64,000 nt of DNA, from NCBI RefSeq assembly GCF_021130785.1, contig NC_060207.1:124001-188000 (forward strand), written 5' to 3'. Made by a program: the position numbers and the translations under genes. Within the stretch, counting starts at the first letter, position 1, and every line of letters begins with the position of its first letter. This DNA is from Homalodisca vitripennis (Eukaryota; Arthropoda; Insecta; Hemiptera; Cicadellidae). Below, one piece after another: positions 50,208 to 57,890 of this stretch. Below the pieces are notes generated by a model. It was not told the DNA's origin and did not search any database. It was given only the letters and a program-made list of their open reading frames with translations.

Positions 50208-50226
50208 TTATATAAGGAAATTTTAT
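50208..50226 (-). promoter_or_regulatory. TAAATGG start motif of the zinc-ribbon gene
   Basis: Coding strand AAAATTTCCTTATATAA followed by ATGG. It immediately follows the stop of the upstream coiled-coil reading frame. Confidence 0.6.
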
Positions 50227-51132
50227 CATGCATAAAACCCTACACGAATACCTATTTCAGTAAGATCTTCCTCCATATTATTAAGTTTTTTTTCTAATTT
50301 TTGAAATTTGACAGCATAAGAATCATTGTATTCAACAAATTTATGACCAATATTCTCAAAAGTTTTCGTAGCATCTAAACTAAACTTATCAAAAGACTCT
50401 TTAAAATTAGTAAGTTTTTCATTAATTTCACCAACATCGTCTACTGATCTTCTATTTCTGGCTTCTAACTTGTCATAGACTTCTGTTGTAAAATCTTTAA
50501 CATGCTGTTTATGATTCTCATAATTTTGTTTTTAGTTCATTAAACATTTTAATAGGATCTTCTAATTGAATCATTACAACAACATCAAATGGATTAATTC
50601 CTTTACTAACACCGCTAATTCTTTTTCCTTTAAAATCTAAGGCATTTTTAACATTCGGATCATGTAAATCAACAATATCGATGTTTTCTGATAATTTTAG
50701 AGGTTTTAAAATTTGTTCTTTAACAACAACATCATGTTTGTCAATACCAGGTCGAACACCGACAATTCTTTTTTTATTAGCCAAACTAACATAATTCTTT
50801 TCAACTTTGATCGCTTCAGTAATTTTATCAGCTTTTTCGATATGAGACATTAAATTGGTAAATAATTTTTTTACACCATCATCAACTTCTTTTTCCAATG
50901 TTTTTATTTTATCAGCAACTTCATTTGAACTCATGAAATTTGCAAGTTTGTTATCATATTCTGCTTTAAAATCTTCAATCTCGATAGCAAACATATCTGA
51001 ATCTGGAAGGTTTTGTAATAAATTTTCTAACTTGTTATCAAACTCATTTCTCAAACTATCAAAATTCAAACTATTATCTACATTTTGAATAATTTGTGTA
51101 CCAAATACGTCAAAAATATTTTGTGAATCCAT
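50226..51132 (-). CDS. Coiled-coil protein with fibre-like repeats (frameshifted as given)
   Basis: The first frame runs from Met at 51132 (after TTAATAAATATGG) to a stop at 50518, about 204 residues. An in-frame upstream start exists at 51180 but lies within the protease gene. The protein has a long acidic/lysine-rich helical region and then two copies of a short repeat: KRIVGVRPGIDKHDVVVKEQ and KRISGVSKGINPFDVVVMIQ. This pattern (RI.gv..Gi...DVV) recalls the RI.N...P....DAV.K repeats before coiled coils in viral and phage fibre proteins. A second frame without its own early ATG continues from about 50530 to 50226, again coiled-coil in character. I read the two as one gene of about 300 residues broken at the T4/T5 runs 50524-50533. 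A structural or spike role is inference. Confidence 0.6.
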
Positions 51133-51541
51133 ATTTATTAAGCAATAATTTGTTAACAACTTCTTTAAAATCTTTACCATTACTCAGTTCATTCAAAACA
51201 AAAACACATAAATGACCACAAATTGGAGGATCTTTATAGTCTTGAATCTGAGAGTCATTGTAGTAGACGCTTGATTTTTTCAAATATTTGATCAATTCTA
51301 TAGGTGGTTTGTCCTCAATTCTTCCATACGAATCAAAATAACATGCATTCTTATCATTTTTATAATAACAAACCCAATGCGTTCCACTCCCCAAAATCGA
51401 GTCTAAATTCACAATTCCACATTCGAATTTCTTAACTTTTTCAGGTAATGTATCTCTCATGAAAATTCCTCTAAAATGTTTAATGTTTTTGCAGAGTTCT
51501 TCCAATTCACCGAATGTTAATGGTTTGATTTCAAATTTTTT
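51110..51541 (-). CDS. PRO: Adenain-like cysteine protease
   Basis: The frame is open from just after a TAA near 51543 down to 51110. Numbered from the Leu codon at 51505, the catalytic set of the C5/Ulp1 clan is visible: His43-Trp44 (GTHWVCYY), Asp58 (CYFDSYG), Gln88 (QIQDY) and Cys96 (ICGHLC). The N-terminal LTFGELEELCKNI...FRGIFMRDTLP stretch is typical of Polinton proteases, and it begins before any ATG. The protein therefore either starts by frameshift from the upstream pVI-like gene or has lost its start to an indel in the A8 run at 51536-51543. It is expected to cleave capsid proteins at (M/I/L)xGx-G sites; such sites are present in neighbours. Its 3' end overlaps the start of the coiled-coil gene by 23 bp. 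Confidence 0.88.
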   Translation of the reverse strand, partial: KKFEIKPLTFGELEELCKNIKHFRGIFMRDTLPEKVKKFECGIVNLDSILGSGTHWVCYYKNDKNACYFDSYGRIEDKPPIELIKYLKKSSVYYNDSQIQDYKDPPICGHLCVFVLNELSNGKDFKEVVNKLLLNKYGFTKYF

Positions 51542-51978
51542 TTAATGTTTGTTTTCACGTAATTCAAAGTTTTTTCATCTAATCCAGATCCTGTAACATC
51601 TTCCAACTCTTTATCTAACCAATTTAAAATGTTTCGAACAATAGGAATCACATCTTTTTTAACGATTGGAGCAGCTTTACGAACATAAGGAACAACATTT
51701 TTAACAACTGGAATATTTTCTCCAAAATCTAATAAATCTTTCAAAAGTCCACCATTTTTAAGTTCTTTCAACTGATTATAAGAAAATTCTATTCTGGTTC
51801 CTTTATTGTTTTTCTTATGTTTTTCGAGTTTATTGTATTGTCTATTTGTTAAAAATATCTTATCTTCGCCATTTTTTAGTTGATCTATTTTAAATTGAAT
51901 ACTAACGGGTATTTTCTTCTTAAAAGCGGATTTTATTTTTTCTTTCTGATTTTTGCTGAAATTTACATTCACCTCCAT
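51517..51978 (-). CDS. pVI-like minor capsid protein
   Basis: 153 residues, lysine-rich. The N-terminal half has paired motifs of the type lsk.Q..kl...kk (FSKNQKEKIKSAFKKKIPV, LTNRQYNKLEKHKKNNKG, FSYNQLKELKNGGLLKDLL). The C-terminal half has an amphipathic stretch IPVVKNVVPYVRKAAPIVKKDVIPIV, then VTGSG at 128-132. This layout is that of the adenovirus pVI-like proteins of Polintons and adintoviruses, which line the capsid and carry a membrane-active helix. VTGSG is close to, but not exactly, the adenain consensus. The start follows ACTATATAAATGG. The frame ends in AAATTTGAAATC-type sequence where the protease frame (-1) takes over, across an A-AAA-AAT heptamer. Confidence 0.65.
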   Translation of the reverse strand: MEVNVNFSKNQKEKIKSAFKKKIPVSIQFKIDQLKNGEDKIFLTNRQYNKLEKHKKNNKGTRIEFSYNQLKELKNGGLLKDLLDFGENIPVVKNVVPYVRKAAPIVKKDVIPIVRNILNWLDKELEDVTGSGLDEKTLNYVKTNIKKNLKSNH

Positions 51979-51996
51979 TTATATAGTTAAAATTTC
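51979..51996 (-). promoter_or_regulatory. TAAATGG start motif of the pVI-like gene
   Basis: Coding strand AATTTTAACTATATAA then ATGG. It overlaps the last codons of the upstream PLA2-domain gene. Confidence 0.6.
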
Positions 51997-53295
51997 AAGT
52001 TCTCTTCAATTCCCATTCCTAGTTTTCTCTTCAAAAACATTGCTCCAACTGTTGGAAGTGCAACAAATCTTTCACCTAAGCTAGCATCTTTTGATAAAAA
52101 TCTATCCATTGCCTTATCTTGCAAAACTTTATCTGCTATATGTCTGGAATTTGTGTCTCTATGTTTTGCATAAAAAATATCGTGTTCCATAGCAGCTTGA
52201 TCTAATTTATTTATACCAGGATCTCCTCTTTTTAGTCTTTTTTCGAGTTTTGTGCCAGGCCCCAGATACTGATAAGTTGGTACGTGTAATTCAAAAGGTA
52301 AATTGTTGATAAAATCATTCAAAAGTCCGCTACCTTCAATCATAGATGAACTTATTGCCGGCAAAATTCGTTTTAAATATTTAATTCCATCAGGTTTTTC
52401 AATCATTTCGTCAAGTTTGTTCGAAATAAAATCTTTAATAGCTTTCTTTTCATTCAAAAAATTGTTGTTTCCAGCCTTCTCTTGAGCATAAATATAATTT
52501 ATAATTCCATCGAGTTTTGTCAAATCGTCGATATATCTGTACTCAATCTTATTATCATTGTATTTTCTTACACCTGATCCTTCGATTCGTTTTTTCCCAA
52601 ATTGGTTTAATCAAATTGATATATTTTTTACCTCTACTTGACTTAGGCTTCTTAGTAGATGGATCATTATTTTTGTAAATTGAGTCAGATTCCCATAAAA
52701 TTTCTGTATACTTTTTCAAATCTTCTTCAGAATATAAATTATCTTTTGGAACGTCATTGTCTGTTAATAATCTCCATAAACCTTGAGTACCTTCGTACAT
52801 TTTTTCATTAATAATTATATCATTTTGTTCAAAATTAACGGGCAAATTTCCAATCATAAAACTTTTCTTTTTTCTGTCCCAATACAAACCAAATTTATCA
52901 TCCTTCGCTCTAGGAAGAAATTTTTTACCAATTTCACCAATTATTATATCCGTTGTTCCAGGACTTATTGGTTCAACTATGGTAGAGTCTTCAATGATTC
53001 GAGGTCTAAATGGTGTTGAAGATGGTAATTTTGGCAATTCAAACTCAGATTCTGGAATCGAAATATCGGCAAATTGTCGTACAACTGGAACCAAATTCAT
53101 TAAATTTTGATTATCGCTTAAAACATTTTCAATTTTGCCCTCAACATTTTTTATTGCAGAAGTTACAGGTTGATTAATTTTTTGAATAAGTTCTTGTTCT
53201 TCTTCATCAATTCGAATCTGTTCTTTAAATTCTTTGATTAATTTCTTTTCGATTTGATCAAGTTTTTTCGCTTCTTCAGAAGTTACGTTCACCAT
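51987..53295 (-). CDS. Minor capsid protein with phospholipase A2-like domain (frameshifted as given)
   Basis: Two frames seem to form one gene. The first (53295-52555, 246 residues, start after CCTAAATAAATGG) is a Lys/Glu-rich coiled-coil head. The second is open from about 52610 to 51987 and has no ATG before its conserved parts. The second frame carries an IEGSG site (52572-52586), an AGNN..NEKKAIKDFI segment, a second IEGSG (52326-52340), and then the PLA2-like domain. Numbered from 52523 that domain has LPFELHVPTYQYLGPGT (Ca-loop GPG at 88-90), HD at 114-115 with Tyr118, and Asp131. This is the parvovirus VP1-type pattern also known in Polinton minor capsid proteins. The switch between frames falls at the T6 run 52590-52595. 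Both IEGSG sites fit adenain cleavage and would release the domains. Membrane-related activity is inferred from the family only. Confidence 0.75.
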
Positions 53296-53314
53296 TTATT
53301 TAGGAAAATTTTGA
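53296..53314 (-). promoter_or_regulatory. TAAATGG start motif of the PLA2-domain gene
   Basis: Coding strand CAAAATTTTCCTAAATAA then ATGG. It lies between the minisatellite and the gene. Confidence 0.6.
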
Positions 53315-53652
53315 AACGTGGAACACGAAACGTGGAACGTAAAAACGTGAACGTGGAACGTGAAACACGAACGTGGAACGTAAAAACGTGAACGTGGAAC
53401 GTAAAAACGTAAACGTGGAACGTAAAAACGTGAACGTGGAACGTAAAAACGTGAACGTGGAACGTGAAACACGAACGTGAAACACGAACGTGAAACGTAA
53501 ACACGAATGTGAAACATGAACGTGAAACATGAACGTGGAACGTAAAACGTGAACGTGGAACGTAAAACGTGAACGAGAACGTGAACACGAAACGTGGAAC
53601 GTGAACACGAAACGTGAAAACGTGGAACGTACAACGTGGAACGTGAACAGAT
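53315..53652. repeat. ACGT-rich minisatellite inside the Polinton
   Basis: Variable short repeat built from AACGTG, GAACGTGGAACGT, GTAAAAACGTG and GAAACACG words, roughly 20 bp per unit, in the interval between the ATPase gene and the PLA2-domain gene. The Arg/Ser/Phe/Thr-rich frames of about 100 residues in all three minus frames are by-products of the repeat. It is the most CpG-rich part of the element. Confidence 0.92.
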
Positions 53653-53728
53653 TTACCGTTTTTCTGTTATTTTCATAATGTAAATAAAAAGTAAAGATAA
53701 TGTAAAAATAATTGTAACAAATATTTTA

Positions 53729-54415
53729 TCAAGTAGATTTGTCAGACCACTGAGCAGCATTTATATTAGAAAATTTATTCAGATATTTACCATTTTTAGG
53801 CTTCAAAGTTAGATTAATAGTTAAAAATCCGTAGTCTTCCTTCCAAATTTTATCACATAACTCAATAAAGTGGTTAAAACTCATATCAGATCCCACATAA
53901 TTGTTATAAATCTTTCTCGAATAGTGATCATCTTGCTTAAAAATACACAACATATTCAGGTTATTTCTTATAACTTGTTTATCAACCTTTGAAAAGCATT
54001 GGGAAAGATAGATACAAGATATGTTTTTGTGACGGGACATTACGAAATATTCCTTAATAACGTCTTGATTTTCCAAAATACAATCATCAAAAACGATTAG
54101 CGAATTGGGTTTACATTCGCTTAACGGAACTATGTCCTCAGAAGCATTATAAAAATGTGATATTTCTTTGTTTAAGTTCTTCTCAATATTTTTGAATCTT
54201 TGTTGTAATTTTTTGTATACGTCTTGTTCTAAAGATTTACTAAAAACATACAAATTGGAATAAGGAATCAACCTATTGTAGATAAAATTCAATAATAAAG
54301 TTGTTTTTCCACATCCACTTGAACCAACAATTAACAATCTGATTGGTTGATCTTTCTTATTTTCTTCAAACGTTTGAAGTTTTATCTGATCTTTTTGCTT
54401 TAAAAATTTCTCCAT
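53729..54415 (-). CDS. ATP: DNA-packaging ATPase (A32/FtsK-HerA type)
   Basis: 228 residues, the usual length for Polinton packaging ATPases. Walker A is GSSGCGKTT at 31-39; Walker B is SLIVFDDC at 105-112 with Asp110-Asp111. Downstream come the SRHKNISCIYLSQCFSKVDKQVIRNN stretch, whose Gln fits the usual sensor position, and a conserved C-terminal YGFLTIN. Family members pump DNA into the capsid using ATP. The gene is intact. Its start codon lies only 13 bp from that of the plus-strand penton gene and follows CGTTATTTAAATGG. Confidence 0.93.
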   Translation of the reverse strand: MEKFLKQKDQIKLQTFEENKKDQPIRLLIVGSSGCGKTTLLLNFIYNRLIPYSNLYVFSKSLEQDVYKKLQQRFKNIEKNLNKEISHFYNASEDIVPLSECKPNSLIVFDDCILENQDVIKEYFVMSRHKNISCIYLSQCFSKVDKQVIRNNLNMLCIFKQDDHYSRKIYNNYVGSDMSFNHFIELCDKIWKEDYGFLTINLTLKPKNGKYLNKFSNINAAQWSDKST

Positions 54416-54428
54416 TTAAATAACGAAA
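54416..54428. promoter_or_regulatory. Divergent start region, ATPase / penton
   Basis: Thirteen bases between two start codons. The ATPase side shows the TTTAAATGG motif; the penton side reads AATAACGAAAATG and lacks it. Confidence 0.5.
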
Positions 54429-55163
54429 ATGAAGCTGTTCAAGTTGACTTCAGAAAGCTCTAAATTAGTTTTAAACTTGGAACATCCTATACACTTAGAG
54501 GAAGAATCAAATTATTTTATCGGTTTAAGCGGTTTTTATTCTGACAATTTTGTAATAAATATTAGTGAAAGTTCTCCTTATTGCATAGGATTTAGTGAGA
54601 AGAACATAACAAAATACTATGGTTTAAACAAAGGATATTATACTTTCGATCAAATAAAAAATTCCCTTAAAAATTATCTGAAAACATTCAAACAATCAGA
54701 TAAATCTTTAAACTTTGACGAAAACAAGTTTGAAATGCAAAAAAATTATCTCTCTAATAAAATTCAAATAAAATCACCAGTAAGAATAATGTTTTCAGCA
54801 ATTATTGTAGATTTGTTAGGGTTTGTTCAAGAAACTATTGAGCCAAATCAGGTATATTTAGGAAATAAAACGCCAAAATTTAGACCGTTTGATGTAATTG
54901 AAGTACATTGTAATCTCGTTGAACCTAGTTTTGAAAATCATACCGAACATTTACACAAAGAATCTGAAATTTTGTACACTTTTTTCCCAAATGTTGCTTA
55001 TGGATCAAAAATCAGTGAAAAACCAAATGAAATCGATTATATTCCAATTAGAAAAAATATTAAAAGAATTCAAAAAATCGTTCTGACTATTCAAGACTCT
55101 GAAGGAAATCTATTAAATAATGAGAGTAAAACAACAATATATTTAAGATTGTCGAAAGAATGA
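54429..55163 (+). CDS. mCP: Minor capsid (penton-like) protein, single jelly-roll
   Basis: 244 residues. Features of the Polinton penton/minor capsid protein: a beta-rich N-terminus with NYFIGLSGFYSDNF, the GYYTFDQIKNSLKNYL segment, IQIKSPVRIMFSAIIVDLLGF, then VIEVHCNLVEPSFENH, a TFFPNVAYGSKI stretch, Y-P-I, and the C-terminal I-DSEGNLLNNESKTTIYLRLSKE. The protein is expected at capsid vertices. The gene is intact, lies on the plus strand next to the ATPase as in many Polintons, and is followed directly by remnants of BRO copies. Confidence 0.85.
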   Translation: MKLFKLTSESSKLVLNLEHPIHLEEESNYFIGLSGFYSDNFVINISESSPYCIGFSEKNITKYYGLNKGYYTFDQIKNSLKNYLKTFKQSDKSLNFDENKFEMQKNYLSNKIQIKSPVRIMFSAIIVDLLGFVQETIEPNQVYLGNKTPKFRPFDVIEVHCNLVEPSFENHTEHLHKESEILYTFFPNVAYGSKISEKPNEIDYIPIRKNIKRIQKIVLTIQDSEGNLLNNESKTTIYLRLSKE

Positions 55164-55204
55164 TGAATCAAGGGGGGAACGAATCGTTCTTACCTTCAAA
55201 CTTT

Positions 55205-55350
55205 CCAAACGAGTTGATAATGATGATAAATACCAATACTTTTATCTAAAAGATAAGGGGGGCTATAAATAGCTTACCTTCAAACTTCCAAAATAACACT
55301 GTTTTCGTTAATGAATCTGGACTTTATACTCAAAATAAAAAATTGCTTGT
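55205..55350 (+). pseudogene. BRO gene remnant, copy 1
   Basis: Short stretches match the intact BRO gene downstream: AATACTTTTATCTAAAAGAT (near 55230) and TTCGTTAATGAATCTGGACT. Between them the frame is lost by deletions and stops. It represents the middle of the Bro-N domain. Confidence 0.75.
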
Positions 55351-55368
55351 TAAATTTTTTCTATCTAA
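55351..55368 (+). promoter_or_regulatory. TAAATGG start motif, BRO copy 2
   Basis: TTAAATTTTTTCTATCTAA then ATGG; the same text occurs before the intact BRO gene about 307 bp downstream. Confidence 0.6.
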
Positions 55369-55650
55369 ATGGAGTCAGTTGTAGACCTACTCAACAATCA
55401 ACTTACATTCAATAATAAAGACATTTGCACGATTGTTGACGAAAATAATGAAATTTGGTTTAAGGCTAAAGATGTTGCAGAGGTGTTAGAATATGAAAAA
55501 TACTAGACAAGCAATCATATTAAACGTTGATGATGATGACAAAATTCAATATTTTTACTTAAAAAACAAGGGTCTATTCGAATGGCCCCTTAACAATCTT
55601 CATCCCTGTACTGTTTTTATTAATGAACCAGGTCTCTCAAAATAAAAAAT
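55369..55650 (+). pseudogene. BRO gene remnant, copy 2
   Basis: Starts with a good start motif and ATG at 55369 and follows the intact BRO gene closely for about 45 codons. A frameshift near 55495 and a deletion follow, removing the rest. It ends with the same CTCAAAATAAAAAATTGC text that precedes the next copy, so copies 2 and 3 form a tandem duplication with their own start regions. Confidence 0.85.
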
Positions 55651-55657
55651 TGCTTGT

Positions 55658-55675
55658 TAAATTTTTTCTATCTAA
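55658..55675 (+). promoter_or_regulatory. TAAATGG start motif of the intact BRO gene
   Basis: AAATTTTTTCTATCTAA followed by ATGG, a strong copy of the common motif. Confidence 0.65.
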
Positions 55676-56485
55676 ATGGAGTCAGTCATAGATCTAAGAA
55701 ATAATCAACTAAAATTCAATAATAAAGAAATTTTAACAATTTTTGACGAAAATAATGAATTTTGGTTTAAGGCTAAAGATGTTGCAGAAATATTGGAATA
55801 TAACAATACAGAAAAAGCGATTAGAAATAATGTCGATGAAGGTGACAAATCTCAATACTTTTATCTAAAAGATAAGGTAGCCCTCGAGGGCCACCTCGCA
55901 AATATTCACAAAGATACTATTTTCATTAATGAATCAGGACTTTATTCGTTAATTTTAAGATCTCATAAAATAGAAGCAAAAAGCTTTCAACAATGGGTTA
56001 CGAGAGATGTTTTACCAAGCATTCGTAAATTTGGTGTGTACAAACTTGAAAACGAAAATAAGCAGTTAAAAGATGAAATAAAACAGTTACAAATTTCAGG
56101 TCAAATGAAATCCTTGAAAATAGAGAATCAAGAATTGCGAATGGAATTAATGAAGAGAGATATGGTATGTAAAGATTTTGATAAGAAAAAACACCATGTT
56201 TTTGTGTTAATTAAGAAGAATCACATGTGGGAATGGCCTTATTACGTTATCAGAGCTCAGAAACGAGAAATACCAAACCGATTAAAACATCTAAAAATAA
56301 ATTATCCTGAATTAGAGATTTTGTTCATTGATGACGAACAAAATTCTATCAATCTGTATAACCAAATGAAAGAATCTTTGAATATTTTATACAACGGAAA
56401 TCATTTTACTACAAATATGGCAGAATCTCGGCTGATTTATAGAATATCTAAATTACACGATGAAAATGTTAATAAATTTTATTAA
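55676..56485 (+). CDS. BRO family protein (Bro-N plus DUF3627-like C-terminus)
   Basis: 269 residues. Bro-N domain at about 10-122: IFDENNEFWFKAKDVAEIL, YFYLKDKVAL, IFINESGLYSLILRS and FQQWVTRDVLPSIRKFGVY are all classic. A coiled coil follows (about 122-165, KLENENKQLKDEIKQLQ). A C-terminal domain at about 172-240 (HHVFVLIKKN...YYVIRAQKREI..RLKHLKINYPELEILF) resembles the DUF3627/MSV199-associated tail of insect virus BRO proteins. BRO proteins bind DNA and are common in baculoviruses, poxviruses and other insect DNA viruses. Here the gene is intact and preceded by two broken copies, suggesting repeated duplication. It converges on the zinc-finger gene and overlaps its stop codon. Confidence 0.9.
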   Translation: MESVIDLRNNQLKFNNKEILTIFDENNEFWFKAKDVAEILEYNNTEKAIRNNVDEGDKSQYFYLKDKVALEGHLANIHKDTIFINESGLYSLILRSHKIEAKSFQQWVTRDVLPSIRKFGVYKLENENKQLKDEIKQLQISGQMKSLKIENQELRMELMKRDMVCKDFDKKKHHVFVLIKKNHMWEWPYYVIRAQKREIPNRLKHLKINYPELEILFIDDEQNSINLYNQMKESLNILYNGNHFTTNMAESRLIYRISKLHDENVNKFY

Positions 56486-56865
56486 ACTCTCGAATTATGA
56501 TATTTTGTTTGTAAATGTTTTTGATAATTATTTAACCATTTTATAGTTCTTCCACATTCACAATGAGTATCTTCATAATATAATCTATGAAGATTCTTCT
56601 TTACACAATCTTTACAATATGAGTCTTTCTTATCTCTACTATAGTGATCACTATTAAACTCTGAAATTTTTTTAGTTTCTTTACATTTAAGACATTCTTT
56701 ATCTTCCAAAGTTAATTTTTCTATTTTATCATATAATTCTTTATGATATTCCCTTTCACAATCTTTGCAATAATAATGCATTCCATCTTTCCTATTTTTA
56801 TCTTTATAAAAAGCTTCAAAACCTTTTATTTCTTTGCACATTGAACATTTCTTTTGAGCCTCCAT
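56482..56865 (-). CDS. Zinc-finger protein with two C4 modules and a C-terminal finger
   Basis: 127 residues. Two repeated C4 modules: Cys7, 10, 33, 36 (CSMCKEIKGFEAFYKDKNRKDG...YCKDC) and Cys58, 61, 84, 87 (CLKCKETKKISEFN...YCKDC). A third finger near the C-terminus uses Cys102, Cys104, His117 and His123. The C..C...K....F......DG....C..C pattern is widespread in phage and giant-virus proteins, often beside HNH endonucleases; no nuclease residues are seen here. Likely nucleic-acid binding. The start follows TTTTTTCTATATAAATGG, the best copy of the common motif. It lies directly after the integrase gene. Confidence 0.8.
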   Translation of the reverse strand: MEAQKKCSMCKEIKGFEAFYKDKNRKDGMHYYCKDCEREYHKELYDKIEKLTLEDKECLKCKETKKISEFNSDHYSRDKKDSYCKDCVKKNLHRLYYEDTHCECGRTIKWLNNYQKHLQTKYHNSRV

Positions 56866-56884
56866 TTATATAGAAAAAATCTTT
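56866..56884 (-). promoter_or_regulatory. TAAATGG start motif of the zinc-finger gene
   Basis: Coding strand GATTTTTTCTATATAA then ATGG, inside the last codons of the integrase frame. Confidence 0.65.
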
Positions 56885-57890
56885 GACTTTCTCAATTCAT
56901 ATTCATAAAACTTTCCGGTTATTTCTTCATTATTTAAATCTTTTATACTATAAGTTACAGGATCTGTGTTATTAATTTGATAAATCACAAAGATTTCTCT
57001 TGACCAGTTGTTCTTATATTTGTTCGAAAATGTTTGTTTTTTACTAACAATTCTTACATGATCATTGACTTTAAATTTAGTTTTCGTGTGAATTTTCAGG
57101 TGGAACATACTCGAAAACTGTCTCTAATAACTCCTTTTTCTGCATCCTTACCTACGTCTTTGGGCTTCATTTTGATTGTGCTGTGAACTGTATCGTTATA
57201 ATTGTTTACGATTTTTTGAAGAATATCGATCCATTTAAAGTTTTTATTAATCTCAAAAATTACTTTCATTCTCTCATTTTGAGTTCTGTTATATCTCTCT
57301 ACAATACTTGATTTCTCTTCGTTTTCAGTATGATAAATCTTAATGTTGTATTTCCTCAAAACATCGTTAAATTCTTTATTTTTAAACTCTAAACCCTTAT
57401 CTGTATGAAGTAGGTTAGGAGGTTTGTGATTGATCCTTATGGCATCTTTTACTATATCTTCGAAAGCTTTTGAAACATCTTTACCGTTTTTTCTTTTGAT
57501 AGCTCTTGACCAAGCATATTTTGAGAAAGTATCAATAACATTTAACATATACTTGAAATCCATAATTTTGATCTGAATAATTAGACATTATAACTAAATC
57601 TGCTGCCCATAAATCGTCAATTCCTAGTGTTATAAATTTTTCTCTTTTTAAACTTTTTTCGTACTGGTGCATGAATTTCTCTAGCTTCAATCTCTATTTC
57701 TTCTTTATTCTTTAATTCTTTCTTTACTTGTTTTTCATTTGGATTCTTTATAAATTGACTCTTATTTGTCTTACATTTGGAACATTTTGCAGCAATTCTA
57801 TACAACCCGTTTTGAGTTTGAACGATTTTAGAATCTATATTTTTCGTTTTTTTTCTTGCATTTGTGGCAGTGAATCAAATCATCTTCCAT
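56866..57890 (-). CDS. INT: Polinton integrase with N-terminal zinc ribbon (frameshifted as given)
   Basis: Reading downward from ATG 57890: a mini zinc ribbon (IHCHKC ... AAKCSKCKTNKSQFIK), a basic linker ending EIHAPVRKKFKKRKI, then the rve catalytic core. The core's first Asp is in DDLWAADLV (codon at 57598-57600), the second in HTDKGLEF, and the Glu in SIVERYNRT 33 residues later. The last frame (57108-56866) is the C-terminal domain (FKVNDHVRIVSKKQTF..NWSREIFVIYQI). The enzyme would insert the element and make the 6-bp duplication. Frameshifts near 57845, 57620, 57560 and 57105 divide it. The start abuts the polymerase stop as TAAATGG. The zinc ribbon replaces the more usual H2C2 region, and whether it is truly part of integrase is inference. 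Confidence 0.82.

Noticed and set aside
52783..53019. Plus-strand ORFs over the minus-strand Polinton genes (also 50079-50297, 50855-51088, 52303-52485, 58053-58313, 59798-59983)
   Set aside because: Antisense shadows without start motif or domains.
53289..53634. Three overlapping Phe/Arg/His/Val-rich ORFs of 99-112 residues
   Set aside because: All three minus frames stay open across the ACGT minisatellite, so none is evidence of coding.
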